Part shown: positions 9,086 to 17,762 of the stretch, in pieces
Numbering within the stretch: position 1 is the stretch's first letter
Layout of the letters: every line of letters starts with the position of its first letter
Source of the DNA: Paludibacteraceae bacterium
GTDB taxonomy: Bacteria; Bacteroidota; Bacteroidia; Bacteroidales; Paludibacteraceae
DNA length: 33,172 nucleotides
Reading direction: 5' to 3'
NCBI GenBank assembly: GCA_017444065.1
Contig: JAFSXJ010000001.1
Location: 1 to 33,172 of the forward strand
The notes under the pieces: generated by a model
The model's input: only the letters and a program-made list of their open reading frames with translations
Database searches by the model: none
Told to the model about the DNA's origin: nothing
Made by a program: the position numbers and the translations under genes

Positions 9086-9625
9086 ATGACTTTAGAACAA
9101 CTTAAGAAGGACGTACGCAACGTGCCTGACTTCCCGAAAAAGGGAATCCAATTCAAGGACATCACGACCATCATTGCCGATCCCGGGGAACTGCGCTTCA
9201 TGCGCGACCGGCTGGCTGCCATCTACCGCGGCAAAGGCATCACTAAGGTGGTGGGCATCGAGTCGCGCGGGTTCATCCTGGCGCCGGCGCTGGCTATGGA
9301 GCTTGGTGCGGGGTTTGTGCCTATCCGCAAGCACAACAAGTTGCCGGCAGAGACCATAGAAGTCAGCTATGAGAAGGAGTATGGTACTGACACCATCCAG
9401 ATTCACAAGGATGCCCTCTCGCCGGATGATGTGGTGCTTATTCATGACGACATCCTCGCCACGGGCGGCTCTATGCTGGCTGCTGTTGAACTGGTGCGCA
9501 AACTGGGCGTCAAAAAGATATATGTCAACTGTCTCATCGAACTGGAAGGGCTGAATGGAAAGGCATTCCTGGCTGCACATGGCGTGGATGCTGAATGCCT
9601 TATGGGCATAGAGGTTGACGAGTAA
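9086..9625 (+). CDS. apt: Adenine phosphoribosyltransferase
   Basis: This enzyme salvages adenine, joining it to PRPP to make AMP in the cytoplasm. The 179-residue length is typical. The family signatures are VVGIESRGFILAPALA (residues 55-70), the RKHNKLPAET loop (81-90) and the PRPP-binding loop VVLIHDDILATGGSM (116-130). The start gives the standard short N-terminus (MTLEQLKKDVRNVPDFPKKGI). It is followed after 3 bp by uvrC, so the two are cotranscribed. I saw no consensus promoter in the mnmG-apt gap, so it may be read from the topA promoter. Confidence 0.97.
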   Translation: MTLEQLKKDVRNVPDFPKKGIQFKDITTIIADPGELRFMRDRLAAIYRGKGITKVVGIESRGFILAPALAMELGAGFVPIRKHNKLPAETIEVSYEKEYGTDTIQIHKDALSPDDVVLIHDDILATGGSMLAAVELVRKLGVKKIYVNCLIELEGLNGKAFLAAHGVDAECLMGIEVDE

Positions 9626-9628
9626 CCT

Positions 9629-11449
9629 ATGAGCGCCAGAGGCGAACATATTGCCCTGCTCCTCCAGCGCCTGCCGGAGCAACCGGGAGTATATCAGTAC
9701 CTCAATAGTGAGGGAACGGTTATCTATGTGGGCAAGGCCAAGAACCTCAAGCGGCGCGTAAGCAGTTATTTCAACAAAGATCAGGCGTCGCTCAAGACGC
9801 GCCAGCTCGTCGCACATATAGCCGACATCAAATATGTGGTGGTCGGCAGTGAGCAGGACGCATTTCTGCTGGAGAACAATCTGATCAAGCAGTATCAGCC
9901 TCACTACAATATCCTGCTCAAGGACGGCAAGAGCTATCCGTATATCTGTATCACGCGCGAGGCGTACCCGCGCATCTTCAAGACCCGCCAAAAGGACAAG
10001 CGTGGCGGGGAGTATTTCGGACCGTACAGCTTTGCTAATGCAGCGGATGCGGTGCTCGAACTCATTCATAAGCTATATCCTGTCCGCACCTGCAATACAC
10101 CCATGACGGCTGAAGGGGTGCAGAAGGGTAAGTACAAGGTCTGCCTCAAGTACCACATCAAGAAGTGCTGTGGCATATGTGAGCAGCGTGTGTCTGCAGA
10201 GCAGTACGACGAATATATTCGTTCTGCCAAGCAGATTATCCGTGGCGATGCGCACGAGATAAGCCGGCAACTAATGGAGCAGATGCAACAACTCTCTGCC
10301 CGGATGCGTTACGAGGAGGCGGAACGTGTCAAGCAGCAGTATCTGCTCGTGGAGAAGTTCCGCTCAAAAACGGTAGTGACCAATACTTCCATCAGCGAAC
10401 TGGACGTGTTCGGCTATGATGAGCAGGACGACCAGATATATATCAGCATGCTGCATGTGCACAATGGCAGTATAGTGCAGGGACGTACGCTGGAGTGCAA
10501 ACGCAAATTGGATGAAAGCAAGGAAGAGCTGCTTGCACAAGGCATAACAGCACTCCGCGAACTGCTTGAGAGCACAACCAAGGAGATACTCGTTCCGTTC
10601 CTACCGGACTTTGTGGGCGAGGATATACGCATCAATATTGCCACAAGCGGTGACCGCAAGAAACTTCTTGCTCTCGCTGAGCAGAATGTGCACCAGTACA
10701 AAGCCGACCGCTTGAAGCAGGCTGACAAGCTCAATCCGGACCAACGGGCAGTTCGCATTTTGACCGAACTGCAGAAACTAATCGGTTTGCCGGTACTGCC
10801 AATGACAATTGATGCGTTCGACAATTCCAGCATTCAAGGCTCAAGCGCTGTTTCAGCGTGCGTGGTGTTCAAGAAGGCCAAGCCCAGCAAAAGCGATTAC
10901 AAGCGCTTTGAGATAAAAGAAGTAGTCGGACAAGACGATTACGCCAACATGCGTGAGGTGGTAAGACGACGGTACCAACGGATGATTGATGCCGGTGAGA
11001 AGCTGCCCGACTTGATAGTAGCTGACGGTGGCATCGGACAAATGCACGCCATACGTGAGGCGGTGGAAGAGCAGTTAGGATTGTCAATCCCCATCGCCGG
11101 ACTGAAGAAAGATGACAAGCATCGCACGCAGACTTTGCTATACGGCTTCCCTCCGATGGAGTTCGGCATGCCTGTCACGAGTGAGACCTTCCGACTGCTC
11201 ACCCATATACAGGATGAAGTGCATAGGTTTGCCATCACGTACCATAAGCAAAAGCGAAGCAAGCAGCAGATTCATAGTGAACTCGATGATATTCAGGGAG
11301 TTGGTCCTGTCATAAAGAAAAAGATTCTCCAACATTTCGCTTCTGTCCGTCGCGCTGGTTCAGCAGAAATGACTGAGTGGGTCGATTTGCTCGGAACTGC
11401 CAAAGGGACAATGCTTTACGAGTATTTTCAGTCAAAAATAACGCGCTGA
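9629..11449 (+). CDS. uvrC: Excinuclease ABC subunit C
   Basis: UvrC makes the two incisions flanking a lesion in nucleotide excision repair, after UvrA/UvrB damage recognition. The 606-residue protein has the N-terminal GIY-YIG nuclease (GVY at residues 20-22, YVG at 33-35, then KNLKRR), a Cys-rich segment after NTPMTAEG (KVCLKYHIKKCCGICE), a UVR helix pair near residues 205-250 (MRYEEAERVKQQYLL), the RNase H-like C-terminal nuclease (DNSSIQGSSAV with Asp398, then KRFEIKEV and DLIVADGG) and terminal HhH motifs (DIQGVGPVIKKKIL). All expected parts are present. It sits 3 bp after apt and just before tsaE. Confidence 0.98.
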   Translation: MSARGEHIALLLQRLPEQPGVYQYLNSEGTVIYVGKAKNLKRRVSSYFNKDQASLKTRQLVAHIADIKYVVVGSEQDAFLLENNLIKQYQPHYNILLKDGKSYPYICITREAYPRIFKTRQKDKRGGEYFGPYSFANAADAVLELIHKLYPVRTCNTPMTAEGVQKGKYKVCLKYHIKKCCGICEQRVSAEQYDEYIRSAKQIIRGDAHEISRQLMEQMQQLSARMRYEEAERVKQQYLLVEKFRSKTVVTNTSISELDVFGYDEQDDQIYISMLHVHNGSIVQGRTLECKRKLDESKEELLAQGITALRELLESTTKEILVPFLPDFVGEDIRINIATSGDRKKLLALAEQNVHQYKADRLKQADKLNPDQRAVRILTELQKLIGLPVLPMTIDAFDNSSIQGSSAVSACVVFKKAKPSKSDYKRFEIKEVVGQDDYANMREVVRRRYQRMIDAGEKLPDLIVADGGIGQMHAIREAVEEQLGLSIPIAGLKKDDKHRTQTLLYGFPPMEFGMPVTSETFRLLTHIQDEVHRFAITYHKQKRSKQQIHSELDDIQGVGPVIKKKILQHFASVRRAGSAEMTEWVDLLGTAKGTMLYEYFQSKITR

Positions 11450-11465
11450 GATTTGTGTGAAAATC

Positions 11466-11930
11466 ATGAACATGATAACTTATACACTCCAAAAATCTGA
11501 AAATTCCGCTCTTTTGCTGCTAAATGAGCAGGGACAGGCAGTCAGTGCCCTCGATGTGCTTAGGTTGGCTGAGCCGCATCGCGTGTTTGCCTTCGATGGT
11601 CAGATGGGTGCCGGTAAGACTACATTCATCAAGCAGCTCTGCCAAGAGATGGGTACAACCGATGTGGTCAACAGTCCGACGTTTGCCATCGTCAATGTGT
11701 ACGATGTTACCCGACCCTGTCAGGGCGAGGTATATCATTTCGACTGCTACAGGCTGAAAGATATCCGTGAGGCGATGGATTTCGGAGCGGAGGAATATCT
11801 CTACTCCGGCAATTACTGCTTCATCGAGTGGCCGGACAAGATTGAGCCGATCCTGCCCGACGATACGGTTTATATCCGCATCACTCCCCAAGCTGATGGC
11901 ATACGACTGCTGACGATTGACAATTTGTAA
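11466..11930 (+). CDS. tsaE: tRNA threonylcarbamoyladenosine biosynthesis ATPase TsaE
   Basis: TsaE is the small ATPase that, with TsaB and TsaD, forms t6A37 on ANN-decoding tRNAs. From 11466 the protein is 154 residues. It shows the P-loop GQMGAGKTT (residues 45-53), NSPTFAIVN in the switch region and a YHFDCYRL strand, followed by FIEWPDKI, all typical of the family. A GTG at 11457 and a second ATG at 11472 are alternative starts; the true N-terminus is uncertain by a few codons. It lies 16 bp after uvrC, so cotranscription is likely. Confidence 0.93.
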   Translation: MNMITYTLQKSENSALLLLNEQGQAVSALDVLRLAEPHRVFAFDGQMGAGKTTFIKQLCQEMGTTDVVNSPTFAIVNVYDVTRPCQGEVYHFDCYRLKDIREAMDFGAEEYLYSGNYCFIEWPDKIEPILPDDTVYIRITPQADGIRLLTIDNL

Positions 11931-11956
11931 CAATTTTGCACTTTCTTGGCAGTCGA

Positions 11957-11988
11957 TTTGCAAATATCAAAATAAAATCGTATCTTTG
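11957..11988 (+). promoter_or_regulatory. Promoter of the LolD-like/gldB operon
   Basis: TTTG at 11957-11960, a 20-bp spacer and TATCTTTG at 11981-11988 match the Bacteroidetes consensus. The -7 box is 19 bp before the ATG at 12008, so the leader is very short. It also argues against the upstream in-frame start at 11936. Confidence 0.82.
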
Positions 11989-12007
11989 CAGTCACAAATA
12001 TATAAGT

Positions 12008-12664
12008 ATGATAGAAGTTAAGGACATATACAAGTCTTTCGGCAGTCTGCGCGTACTGCAAGGCGTATCGCTCACGATTGAGAAAGGCGAGATAGTTGCT
12101 ATCATCGGCAAGTCCGGTGCAGGCAAGACGACTTTGCTGCAGATCATCGGCACGTTGGACAAACCCGATAGTGGCAGTGTGCTGATTGACGGGACGGATA
12201 TGTTGCACTTGAAGGAGGCTGCATTGGCGGAGTACAGGAACAAGCATATAGGTTTTATCTTCCAGTTCCACCAGCTCCTGCCGGAGTTTACAGCGTTGGA
12301 GAATGTGATGATGCCCGCATTGATTCATAAGGACGACGAGCGCGAGGTGCGTACGCGCGCACAAAACCTGCTGACAGACCTCGGTCTGGCGGAACGCATG
12401 AATCATAAGCCCAACGAACTCAGCGGCGGCGAGAAGCAGCGCGTGGCTGCTGCACGGGCGATGATGATGAGCCCGGATGTGATACTTGCCGACGAGCCTT
12501 CGGGCAGTCTGGATGAGGCGAACAAACATGAACTCCACGCCTTGCTGCAGGATATGCGCAGCCGCTTCGGACAGACGATAGTTATCGTCACCCACGACAA
12601 GGAGCTGGCTGCTATATCGGACAGGATAATTGAACTGAAAGACGGAAAAGTGGTCAATGGTTAA
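12008..12664 (+). CDS. lolD: LolD-like ABC transporter ATP-binding protein
   Basis: This 218-residue ABC ATPase is of the LolD/MacB type, which powers lipoprotein release or other envelope extrusion when paired with a FtsX-like membrane partner. Walker A is GKSGAGKTT (residues 34-42), the Q-loop lies at [16 protein letters not shown], the signature is LSGGEKQR (138-145) and Walker B is VILADE (158-163), followed by the D-loop SGSLD and the H-loop VTHD. An upstream start at 11936 would add 24 residues but would overlap the promoter, so 12008 ([12 protein letters not shown]) is preferred. No permease gene is adjacent. The stop overlaps the gldB start by 8 bp. The LolD assignment rests on sequence type; the substrate is not proven. 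Confidence 0.85.
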   Translation: MIEVKDIYKSFGSLRVLQGVSLTIEKGEIVAIIGKSGAGKTTLLQIIGTLDKPDSGSVLIDGTDMLHLKEAALAEYRNKHIGFIFQFHQLLPEFTALENVMMPALIHKDDEREVRTRAQNLLTDLGLAERMNHKPNELSGGEKQRVAAARAMMMSPDVILADEPSGSLDEANKHELHALLQDMRSRFGQTIVIVTHDKELAAISDRIIELKDGKVVNG

Positions 12665-13673
12665 CACAGGCAGGATATTTTGGCTGACGGCGGCGTGTCT
12701 GCTTGTCATGGCGGGCTGTCATCCCAAGCGGCAGTATTACCCGCGCACGATGCCCGAACGGACAGTGGAGATTATCCGCTTCGATTCAGCATTGCTGTCT
12801 ATCCGTGCCGACCATGCCGCCGATGATGTGCAGGCGCTCTATGATACATATCCTGCGTTCATGCCGACCTTTGCCGAGCAGGCGTTGGGTGTGAATGCGA
12901 TGGATACCGATTACTTGGCAGAAGCATTTCCGCTATTCATCAGCGATACGCTGTATGGTTTTAGTAAGACGAACCAACTCGTGCTGGAGACCTTTGCCGA
13001 CATGCGCGGCATCCGGCAGGAACTGTCGCAGGCGTTCACCCGGTTGGCGTACCTCTATCCGGAGATTTCCGTACCGCAGATATACACCTTCGTGAGTGGC
13101 TTCAATGCCTCGGTGCTGTTCCTTGAGGATGGCAATATGGGCATAGGGCTCGATATGTACCTCGGCAGCGATTATCCGTATTACAATCAGGTGGTGTATA
13201 ACTACCAGAAGCAGACCATGCGCAAGGAGTGTATCCCCGGTGATGTGGTCAGCGGATACCTGTTCATGCACTTCCCCTATGCAAGCACCAAGAGCCGCCT
13301 GATTGACAACATGCTCTATCGAGGCAAGTTGATGTACGTCTGCTCCACCCTGCTTGACGAGCCGGATTTCGAGGTTATGGGCTACACCAGGGAGCAATGG
13401 CAGTGGTGCGAGCGGTACGAACGGCAGGTGTGGAACCGTATGATGGACAAACGCGACCTGTTCAAGACCGAACAGATGCTCCTTACCTCCTACCTCAACG
13501 ACGGACCGTTCACCAGCGAGATATCGCAGGAGGCTCCGCCGCGCATAGGAACATGGATTGGCTGGCGCATCGCTGAAAGCTACATGGAGCATCATCCGGA
13601 AGTCAGTCTGCAGCAGCTCATCGCTAACAACGACGCAGAACAAATCCTCCGCGATAGTTACTACAAACCATAA
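12657..13673 (+). CDS. gldB: GldB-family lipoprotein
   Basis: The 338-residue protein carries a lipoprotein signal with lipobox VMAGC (Cys21), so it should be anchored to a membrane outside the cytoplasm. The body resembles GldB of the Bacteroidetes gliding/type IX secretion gene set: [11 protein letters not shown] near the N-terminus, [17 protein letters not shown], a [12 protein letters not shown] segment and the C-terminal [14 protein letters not shown]...LRDSYYKP. GldB is essential for gliding in Flavobacterium; in non-gliding Bacteroidales its job is unclear. It overlaps the ABC ATPase by 8 bp and precedes sufS by 34 bp. The gap holds an 18-bp perfect palindrome. Confidence 0.82.
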   Translation: MVNTGRIFWLTAACLLVMAGCHPKRQYYPRTMPERTVEIIRFDSALLSIRADHAADDVQALYDTYPAFMPTFAEQALGVNAMDTDYLAEAFPLFISDTLYGFSKTNQLVLETFADMRGIRQELSQAFTRLAYLYPEISVPQIYTFVSGFNASVLFLEDGNMGIGLDMYLGSDYPYYNQVVYNYQKQTMRKECIPGDVVSGYLFMHFPYASTKSRLIDNMLYRGKLMYVCSTLLDEPDFEVMGYTREQWQWCERYERQVWNRMMDKRDLFKTEQMLLTSYLNDGPFTSEISQEAPPRIGTWIGWRIAESYMEHHPEVSLQQLIANNDAEQILRDSYYKP

Positions 13674-13676
13674 CCC

Positions 13677-13694
13677 TCAGCCAAATTTGGCTGA
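13677..13694. promoter_or_regulatory. Perfect 18-bp palindrome before sufS
   Basis: TCAGCCAAATTTGGCTGA is identical to its reverse complement and has no loop. It begins 4 bp after the gldB stop and ends 13 bp before the sufS ATG. A gapless palindrome fits a dimeric repressor or activator site better than a terminator, and no T-run follows. Its role as an operator is inference. Confidence 0.55.
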
Positions 13695-13707
13695 CCCCGA
13701 CAGCACA

Positions 13708-14925
13708 ATGAACAGATCCGATTTTCCCATATTAGACCAACAGGTGCACGGCCGACCGCTCGTGTACTTCGACAACGCAGCCACCTCACAGAAGCCGCAG
13801 TGTGTGATGGATGCTATCACTGAGGCGTACACCACTTGGAATGCCAATATCCACCGCGGTACGCACCACCTCAGCCAGCTCGCCACTGCCAAGCACGAAG
13901 AGGCACGAACCACTCTCGCTAAATTCATCGGCGCCGAACATAGCCGCGAGATACTCTTCACACGTGGCACAACCGAAGGACTGAACATGCTCGCCTTCTG
14001 CTTCGGCGAGGCGTTCATCCATGAGGGCGACGAGATTATCGTCTCCGCTCTGGAGCACCACTCGAACATCGTCCCTTGGCAGATGCTCTGCGAGCGCAAA
14101 CATGCAGTGCTCCGCGTCATACCGCTCAATCAGGATTTGACAATCGATTTATCAGCGTTCAAACAGCTTTTGAACACCCGCACCAAACTGGTCAGCGTAG
14201 CACACGTCAGCAACGTGCTCGGCATCATCAATCCCGTTGAGGAGATAATCCGCATCGCACATGAGCATGGTGTACCCGTCTGCATCGACGGTGCACAGTC
14301 CGCGCCGCATCTGCCCGTCAACGTACGCACTTTGGATTGTGACTTCTTCGTCTGCTCCGCCCATAAGATGTACGGACCCACAGGTATCGGTCTGCTCTAT
14401 GGCAAGCAGCAATGGCTGGAGCAGTTACCACCGTATCAGGGCGGTGGCGAGATGATCGAGCATGTACGCTGGTCGGGCACTACCTACAACGAGCTGCCTT
14501 ACCGCTTTGAGGCAGGCACACCCGACTATGTAGGTTCGTATGCCTGGGGCGTAGCGGCACAATACATGCAGGACTGCGGCATCTCATCCATCGCTGTACA
14601 TGAGCAGGAACTCACCGCCTACGCCGAGCAGCAGCTCTCGCAGATAGCCGGCGTTCGCATCTACGCCGCCGCACAACCCAAAACCGGTGTCCTCTCATTC
14701 AATATCTACGACGCCAACGGTAAGCTCATTCACCCGTTCGACCTTGGCGCCCTGCTCGACCAGCAAGGCATAGCTGTCCGCATCGGACACCACTGCGCCG
14801 AGCCGCTCATGGACCACCTCGCTATCCCCGGCACCGTCCGTATATCCTTCGCTCTCTACAACACTCGCGAGGAGATTGACCTGTTCATTGCTGCATTGCA
14901 GCGTGCGATCAAGATGTTAGCGTAA
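13708..14925 (+). CDS. sufS: Cysteine desulfurase SufS (group II)
   Basis: This PLP enzyme strips sulfur from cysteine to give alanine plus a persulfide for Fe-S cluster assembly. From the ATG at 13708 it is 405 residues, the standard SufS length; the reading frame is open further upstream but that part overlaps gldB and is not family-like. Visible residues are the PLP lysine in SAHKMYGPTG (Lys220), ALEHHSN (His118), CIDGAQ with Asp194, the group II active cysteine in RIGHHCAEP (Cys363) and the arginine in VRISFALYNT (Arg378). No sufBCD or sufE/U lies beside it, so this copy is detached from the usual suf operon. Confidence 0.95.
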   Translation: MNRSDFPILDQQVHGRPLVYFDNAATSQKPQCVMDAITEAYTTWNANIHRGTHHLSQLATAKHEEARTTLAKFIGAEHSREILFTRGTTEGLNMLAFCFGEAFIHEGDEIIVSALEHHSNIVPWQMLCERKHAVLRVIPLNQDLTIDLSAFKQLLNTRTKLVSVAHVSNVLGIINPVEEIIRIAHEHGVPVCIDGAQSAPHLPVNVRTLDCDFFVCSAHKMYGPTGIGLLYGKQQWLEQLPPYQGGGEMIEHVRWSGTTYNELPYRFEAGTPDYVGSYAWGVAAQYMQDCGISSIAVHEQELTAYAEQQLSQIAGVRIYAAAQPKTGVLSFNIYDANGKLIHPFDLGALLDQQGIAVRIGHHCAEPLMDHLAIPGTVRISFALYNTREEIDLFIAALQRAIKMLA

Positions 14926-14928
14926 ATT

Positions 14929-17670
14929 ATGTTCAGACGTTGGGCATATATCGTCTTGCTGTGGCTGGCAATCGTGCCGGTATATGGTTTTCGCATTGTG
15001 TCATACAATGTCGAAAACCTTTTTGATTGTACGCCTGACAGCCTGCACGACGACGGTGAGTTTACGCCCGATGGGTTGCGGTATTGGACGCCGGCACGCT
15101 ACTACCTCAAGCGCGAACACATAGCCCGCACCATTGCCAATATCGGCGGATGGGACGGTGTGGCGATAGTCGGGTTGTGCGAGGTGGAGAACGAGCAGTG
15201 CGTCCGCGACCTGTGCAGGCAGAACCTTGGCAACCTGCCCTACTCGTATATCCATTTTGACAGTCCTGATGTGCGCGGCATTGATGTAGCGATGCTCTAC
15301 CGTACTGACCTTTTCCGATTGCTTGAAACCTACCCTATCCGTGTACCTGTTGCCGAGGGCGAACGTCCCACACGCGACATCCTCTATGCCTCGGGCACGA
15401 TGCCGGAGGGCGACACCTTGCATGTGTTTGTCTGCCACCTGCCCAGTCAGTTGGGCGGCGCATCGATCGCTTCGTCTCTGCGTCGGCGCGCGAAGCAGAC
15501 TGTGGCTGCACACACGGACAGTCTGCTACGCCTCAATCCGCAGGCGCGGATAGTAGTCATGGGCGATATGAATAGCGCGCCGCAGCAGGATATATATGGT
15601 ATGACTAACCTTATGTCAGCCAAAGAGAAACAGGGTTTAGGTACATACAAGTATCAGGGAGTATGGAGCTGTATCGACCAGTTCTATGTGTCCGCCGCAC
15701 TGGCTGACACCGTACAGGCAAGCATCTATGATGCGCCGTGGCTGCTCACAGCCGATGAGAGTTACACGGGCTACAAACCTTACCGCACGTACAACGGCTA
15801 TCAGTACCAGCCTGACGGTTACTCCGACCACCTGCCTATCGTACTGGATATACCTTCCGAGGCAGAGAACATCATGACCGGCGTACCTCTGACAAGCATC
15901 ATCGAGGATATCTACTCGCAAATAACCGAGGATGCTGCCAACGGCACCGATCAGGACTTTGAAACCCTGTCGGAGGACTTGCTCGCCAAGACGAGCACTC
16001 CCGTAACGCTCAACAGCGACGACTACGATGCACTGGCTGAACTGCCGATGCTGAGTGAGGAGCAGGTCAGTGCTATACTACTGAAAGCGCGCGACCTGCC
16101 GTTCAACAGCCTGTACGAACTGCAGCTCGTTCGCGGACTGAAGGACTATGAGATACGCAACCTGCTGCCGTTCGTTGAGGTCGGTCAGCCGCAGCGCGAA
16201 CCGTTCTACTGGCGTGAATTGGCTGCCTATGGTCGGCACGAGATAAGCCTGCGCACCGATGTCAGGAACATTGAAGCCTACACCGGTACCGACCCCATAT
16301 ATATCCAGGCGAAGTACGGCTATGCCTACAAGCGGAAAGTGGCAGCCGGTGTGACCGTTCGCCGTCCCGCAGGCGGCGAGTGGTCCGACCTGCAGTACGG
16401 CGGATACAACCAGCTCAGCAATGTAGGTTGCCTCAAGCGTCTGGTGGGCGGCTGCTATCAGGCACGTTTCGGACAGGGACTGGTGACCAACCATTTCTTC
16501 CACACCGGCAAGAGCAGCCGTGTGATGCAGATGGGCAATGACCGTCCGGGACTGAGCAAGGTCTCCTCCGCCGGCAGCGAACGTTACCAGGGCATCGGTG
16601 CCACATTCACGGCAGGCAAGCATACGGAGGTCAGCGGCTGGTACTCGGTCGATAACAACAAGGTCTGGCACCACGTCATCGGTGCCAACGTCAGCATGAA
16701 CTTCAGCCGGCTACGTGTCGGTATAACCGTAATGGAGCATCTCTACTCCGACTCATTGCCGGTGCGTAACGCGTACTACAATCAGGCATATTTCCGTGGC
16801 AAGCATCAGTGTATTATTGGTGCGGATTTCAAGTACACATTCCGCTGGTTGCAGTTGTTCGCCGAGGCTGCTGCATCGGAGAACAGCAACTGGGGCTACG
16901 GTGCCATAGCCGGACTCCGTCTCACACCGCTGCCGGATCTGGGGCTGGTGGCGCTCTACCGTTACTACTCGCCCATGTTCGACAACCGGTTTGGTTACGC
17001 GTTCTGCGAAGGTTCGCGTCTCGGCGACGAACAGGGCGGCTATTTGGGTGTGGAATACAAGGGGTTCAGGCGTTGGCGCCTGTCCGCCTACGGCGATGTA
17101 TTCCACTTCAAAGGACCGAAGTACGGCATCCGCGAGTCGGGAACGACGGGTTTTGAGGTGTTGGGTCAGGCGGAGTACCTCGGTTCGCGCAGCACCGTCA
17201 TGCTGCAACTGCGCAGCCGCACCAAGGGCAACGAGCGCACCCATCGTGCACGGGCGGAATATGCCTATAACACGGGCGGCTGGCGTTTTCGCACGCGCGC
17301 CGATGCCTCGCTGGTGCATGGTACGGACGCCTCGCAGCCCCTCACCTGCGGAGTGAGTGCCATGCAGGATATAGAGTATCATATCCGTGCCATACCGATG
17401 GTCATCCAGCTGCGGCTGCAGGGCTTTGATGTGCAGAACTGGGCGAACCGCATCTACACTTACGAGAACGATGTGCTCTATGCCTTCAGCATCCCTGCCA
17501 CTTACGGCTTGGGCGGACGATGGTACCTGAATATGCGCTATAGGATAACCGAACAACTGTCTCTATACGCCCGCGTGAGCGAGACAATCTATCATCCGTC
17601 GTGGGCAACACTCAAGTCCCGTCCGGTAAGCAAGACGGATATACATATCCTGCTGCGCGCACACATGTAA
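14929..17670 (+). CDS. Secreted endonuclease/exonuclease/phosphatase fused to HhH domain and outer-membrane barrel
   Basis: The single 913-residue frame has three parts. After a signal peptide (residues 1-20) comes an endonuclease/exonuclease/phosphatase domain (about 21-310) with SYNVEN, Glu85 in GLCEVEN, Asp213 and Asn215 in GDMNS, and Asp300-His301 in YSDHLPIV, so the catalytic set is intact. Next is a helix-hairpin-helix segment (about 362-416; LSEEQVSAILLKARDLPFNS, LVRGLKDYEIRNLLPF), of the kind found in Bacteroidetes ComEA-like outer-membrane proteins. The remaining about 490 residues are alternating aromatic/polar strands typical of a beta-barrel (YYSPMFDNRFGYAF, LNMRYRITEQLSLYARVSE). 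It lies 3 bp after sufS. A role in cleaving extracellular DNA or phosphorylated substrates at the outer membrane is inference. Confidence 0.85.
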   Translation: MFRRWAYIVLLWLAIVPVYGFRIVSYNVENLFDCTPDSLHDDGEFTPDGLRYWTPARYYLKREHIARTIANIGGWDGVAIVGLCEVENEQCVRDLCRQNLGNLPYSYIHFDSPDVRGIDVAMLYRTDLFRLLETYPIRVPVAEGERPTRDILYASGTMPEGDTLHVFVCHLPSQLGGASIASSLRRRAKQTVAAHTDSLLRLNPQARIVVMGDMNSAPQQDIYGMTNLMSAKEKQGLGTYKYQGVWSCIDQFYVSAALADTVQASIYDAPWLLTADESYTGYKPYRTYNGYQYQPDGYSDHLPIVLDIPSEAENIMTGVPLTSIIEDIYSQITEDAANGTDQDFETLSEDLLAKTSTPVTLNSDDYDALAELPMLSEEQVSAILLKARDLPFNSLYELQLVRGLKDYEIRNLLPFVEVGQPQREPFYWRELAAYGRHEISLRTDVRNIEAYTGTDPIYIQAKYGYAYKRKVAAGVTVRRPAGGEWSDLQYGGYNQLSNVGCLKRLVGGCYQARFGQGLVTNHFFHTGKSSRVMQMGNDRPGLSKVSSAGSERYQGIGATFTAGKHTEVSGWYSVDNNKVWHHVIGANVSMNFSRLRVGITVMEHLYSDSLPVRNAYYNQAYFRGKHQCIIGADFKYTFRWLQLFAEAAASENSNWGYGAIAGLRLTPLPDLGLVALYRYYSPMFDNRFGYAFCEGSRLGDEQGGYLGVEYKGFRRWRLSAYGDVFHFKGPKYGIRESGTTGFEVLGQAEYLGSRSTVMLQLRSRTKGNERTHRARAEYAYNTGGWRFRTRADASLVHGTDASQPLTCGVSAMQDIEYHIRAIPMVIQLRLQGFDVQNWANRIYTYENDVLYAFSIPATYGLGGRWYLNMRYRITEQLSLYARVSETIYHPSWATLKSRPVSKTDIHILLRAHM

Positions 17671-17713
17671 CAACAGATAAATGTTCCAATTACGTAACTT
17701 TTCGTGGTAAATG

Positions 17714-17745
17714 TTTGCTAATGTCAAATATTTTTAGTACCTTTG
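17714..17745 (+). promoter_or_regulatory. Promoter of the RlmI-like methyltransferase gene
   Basis: TTTG at 17714-17717, a 20-bp spacer and TACCTTTG at 17738-17745 match the Bacteroidetes consensus. The -7 box is 17 bp before the ATG at 17763, which fixes that start over upstream in-frame starts at 17601 and 17721. Confidence 0.82.
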
Positions 17746-17762
17746 CCGAAAATTTTCAAACA

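Noticed and set aside
11936-12007. Upstream extension of the LolD-like gene
   Set aside because: The extra codons cover the promoter at 11957-11988 and do not resemble ABC ATPases.
13558-13707. Upstream extension of sufS
   Set aside because: The extra 50 codons overlap the gldB reading frame, lack similarity to the family, and the ATG at 13708 gives the standard SufS length.
17601-17762. Upstream extension of the RlmI-like gene
   Set aside because: It would run through the previous gene's end and across a consensus promoter placed 17 bp before the ATG at 17763.
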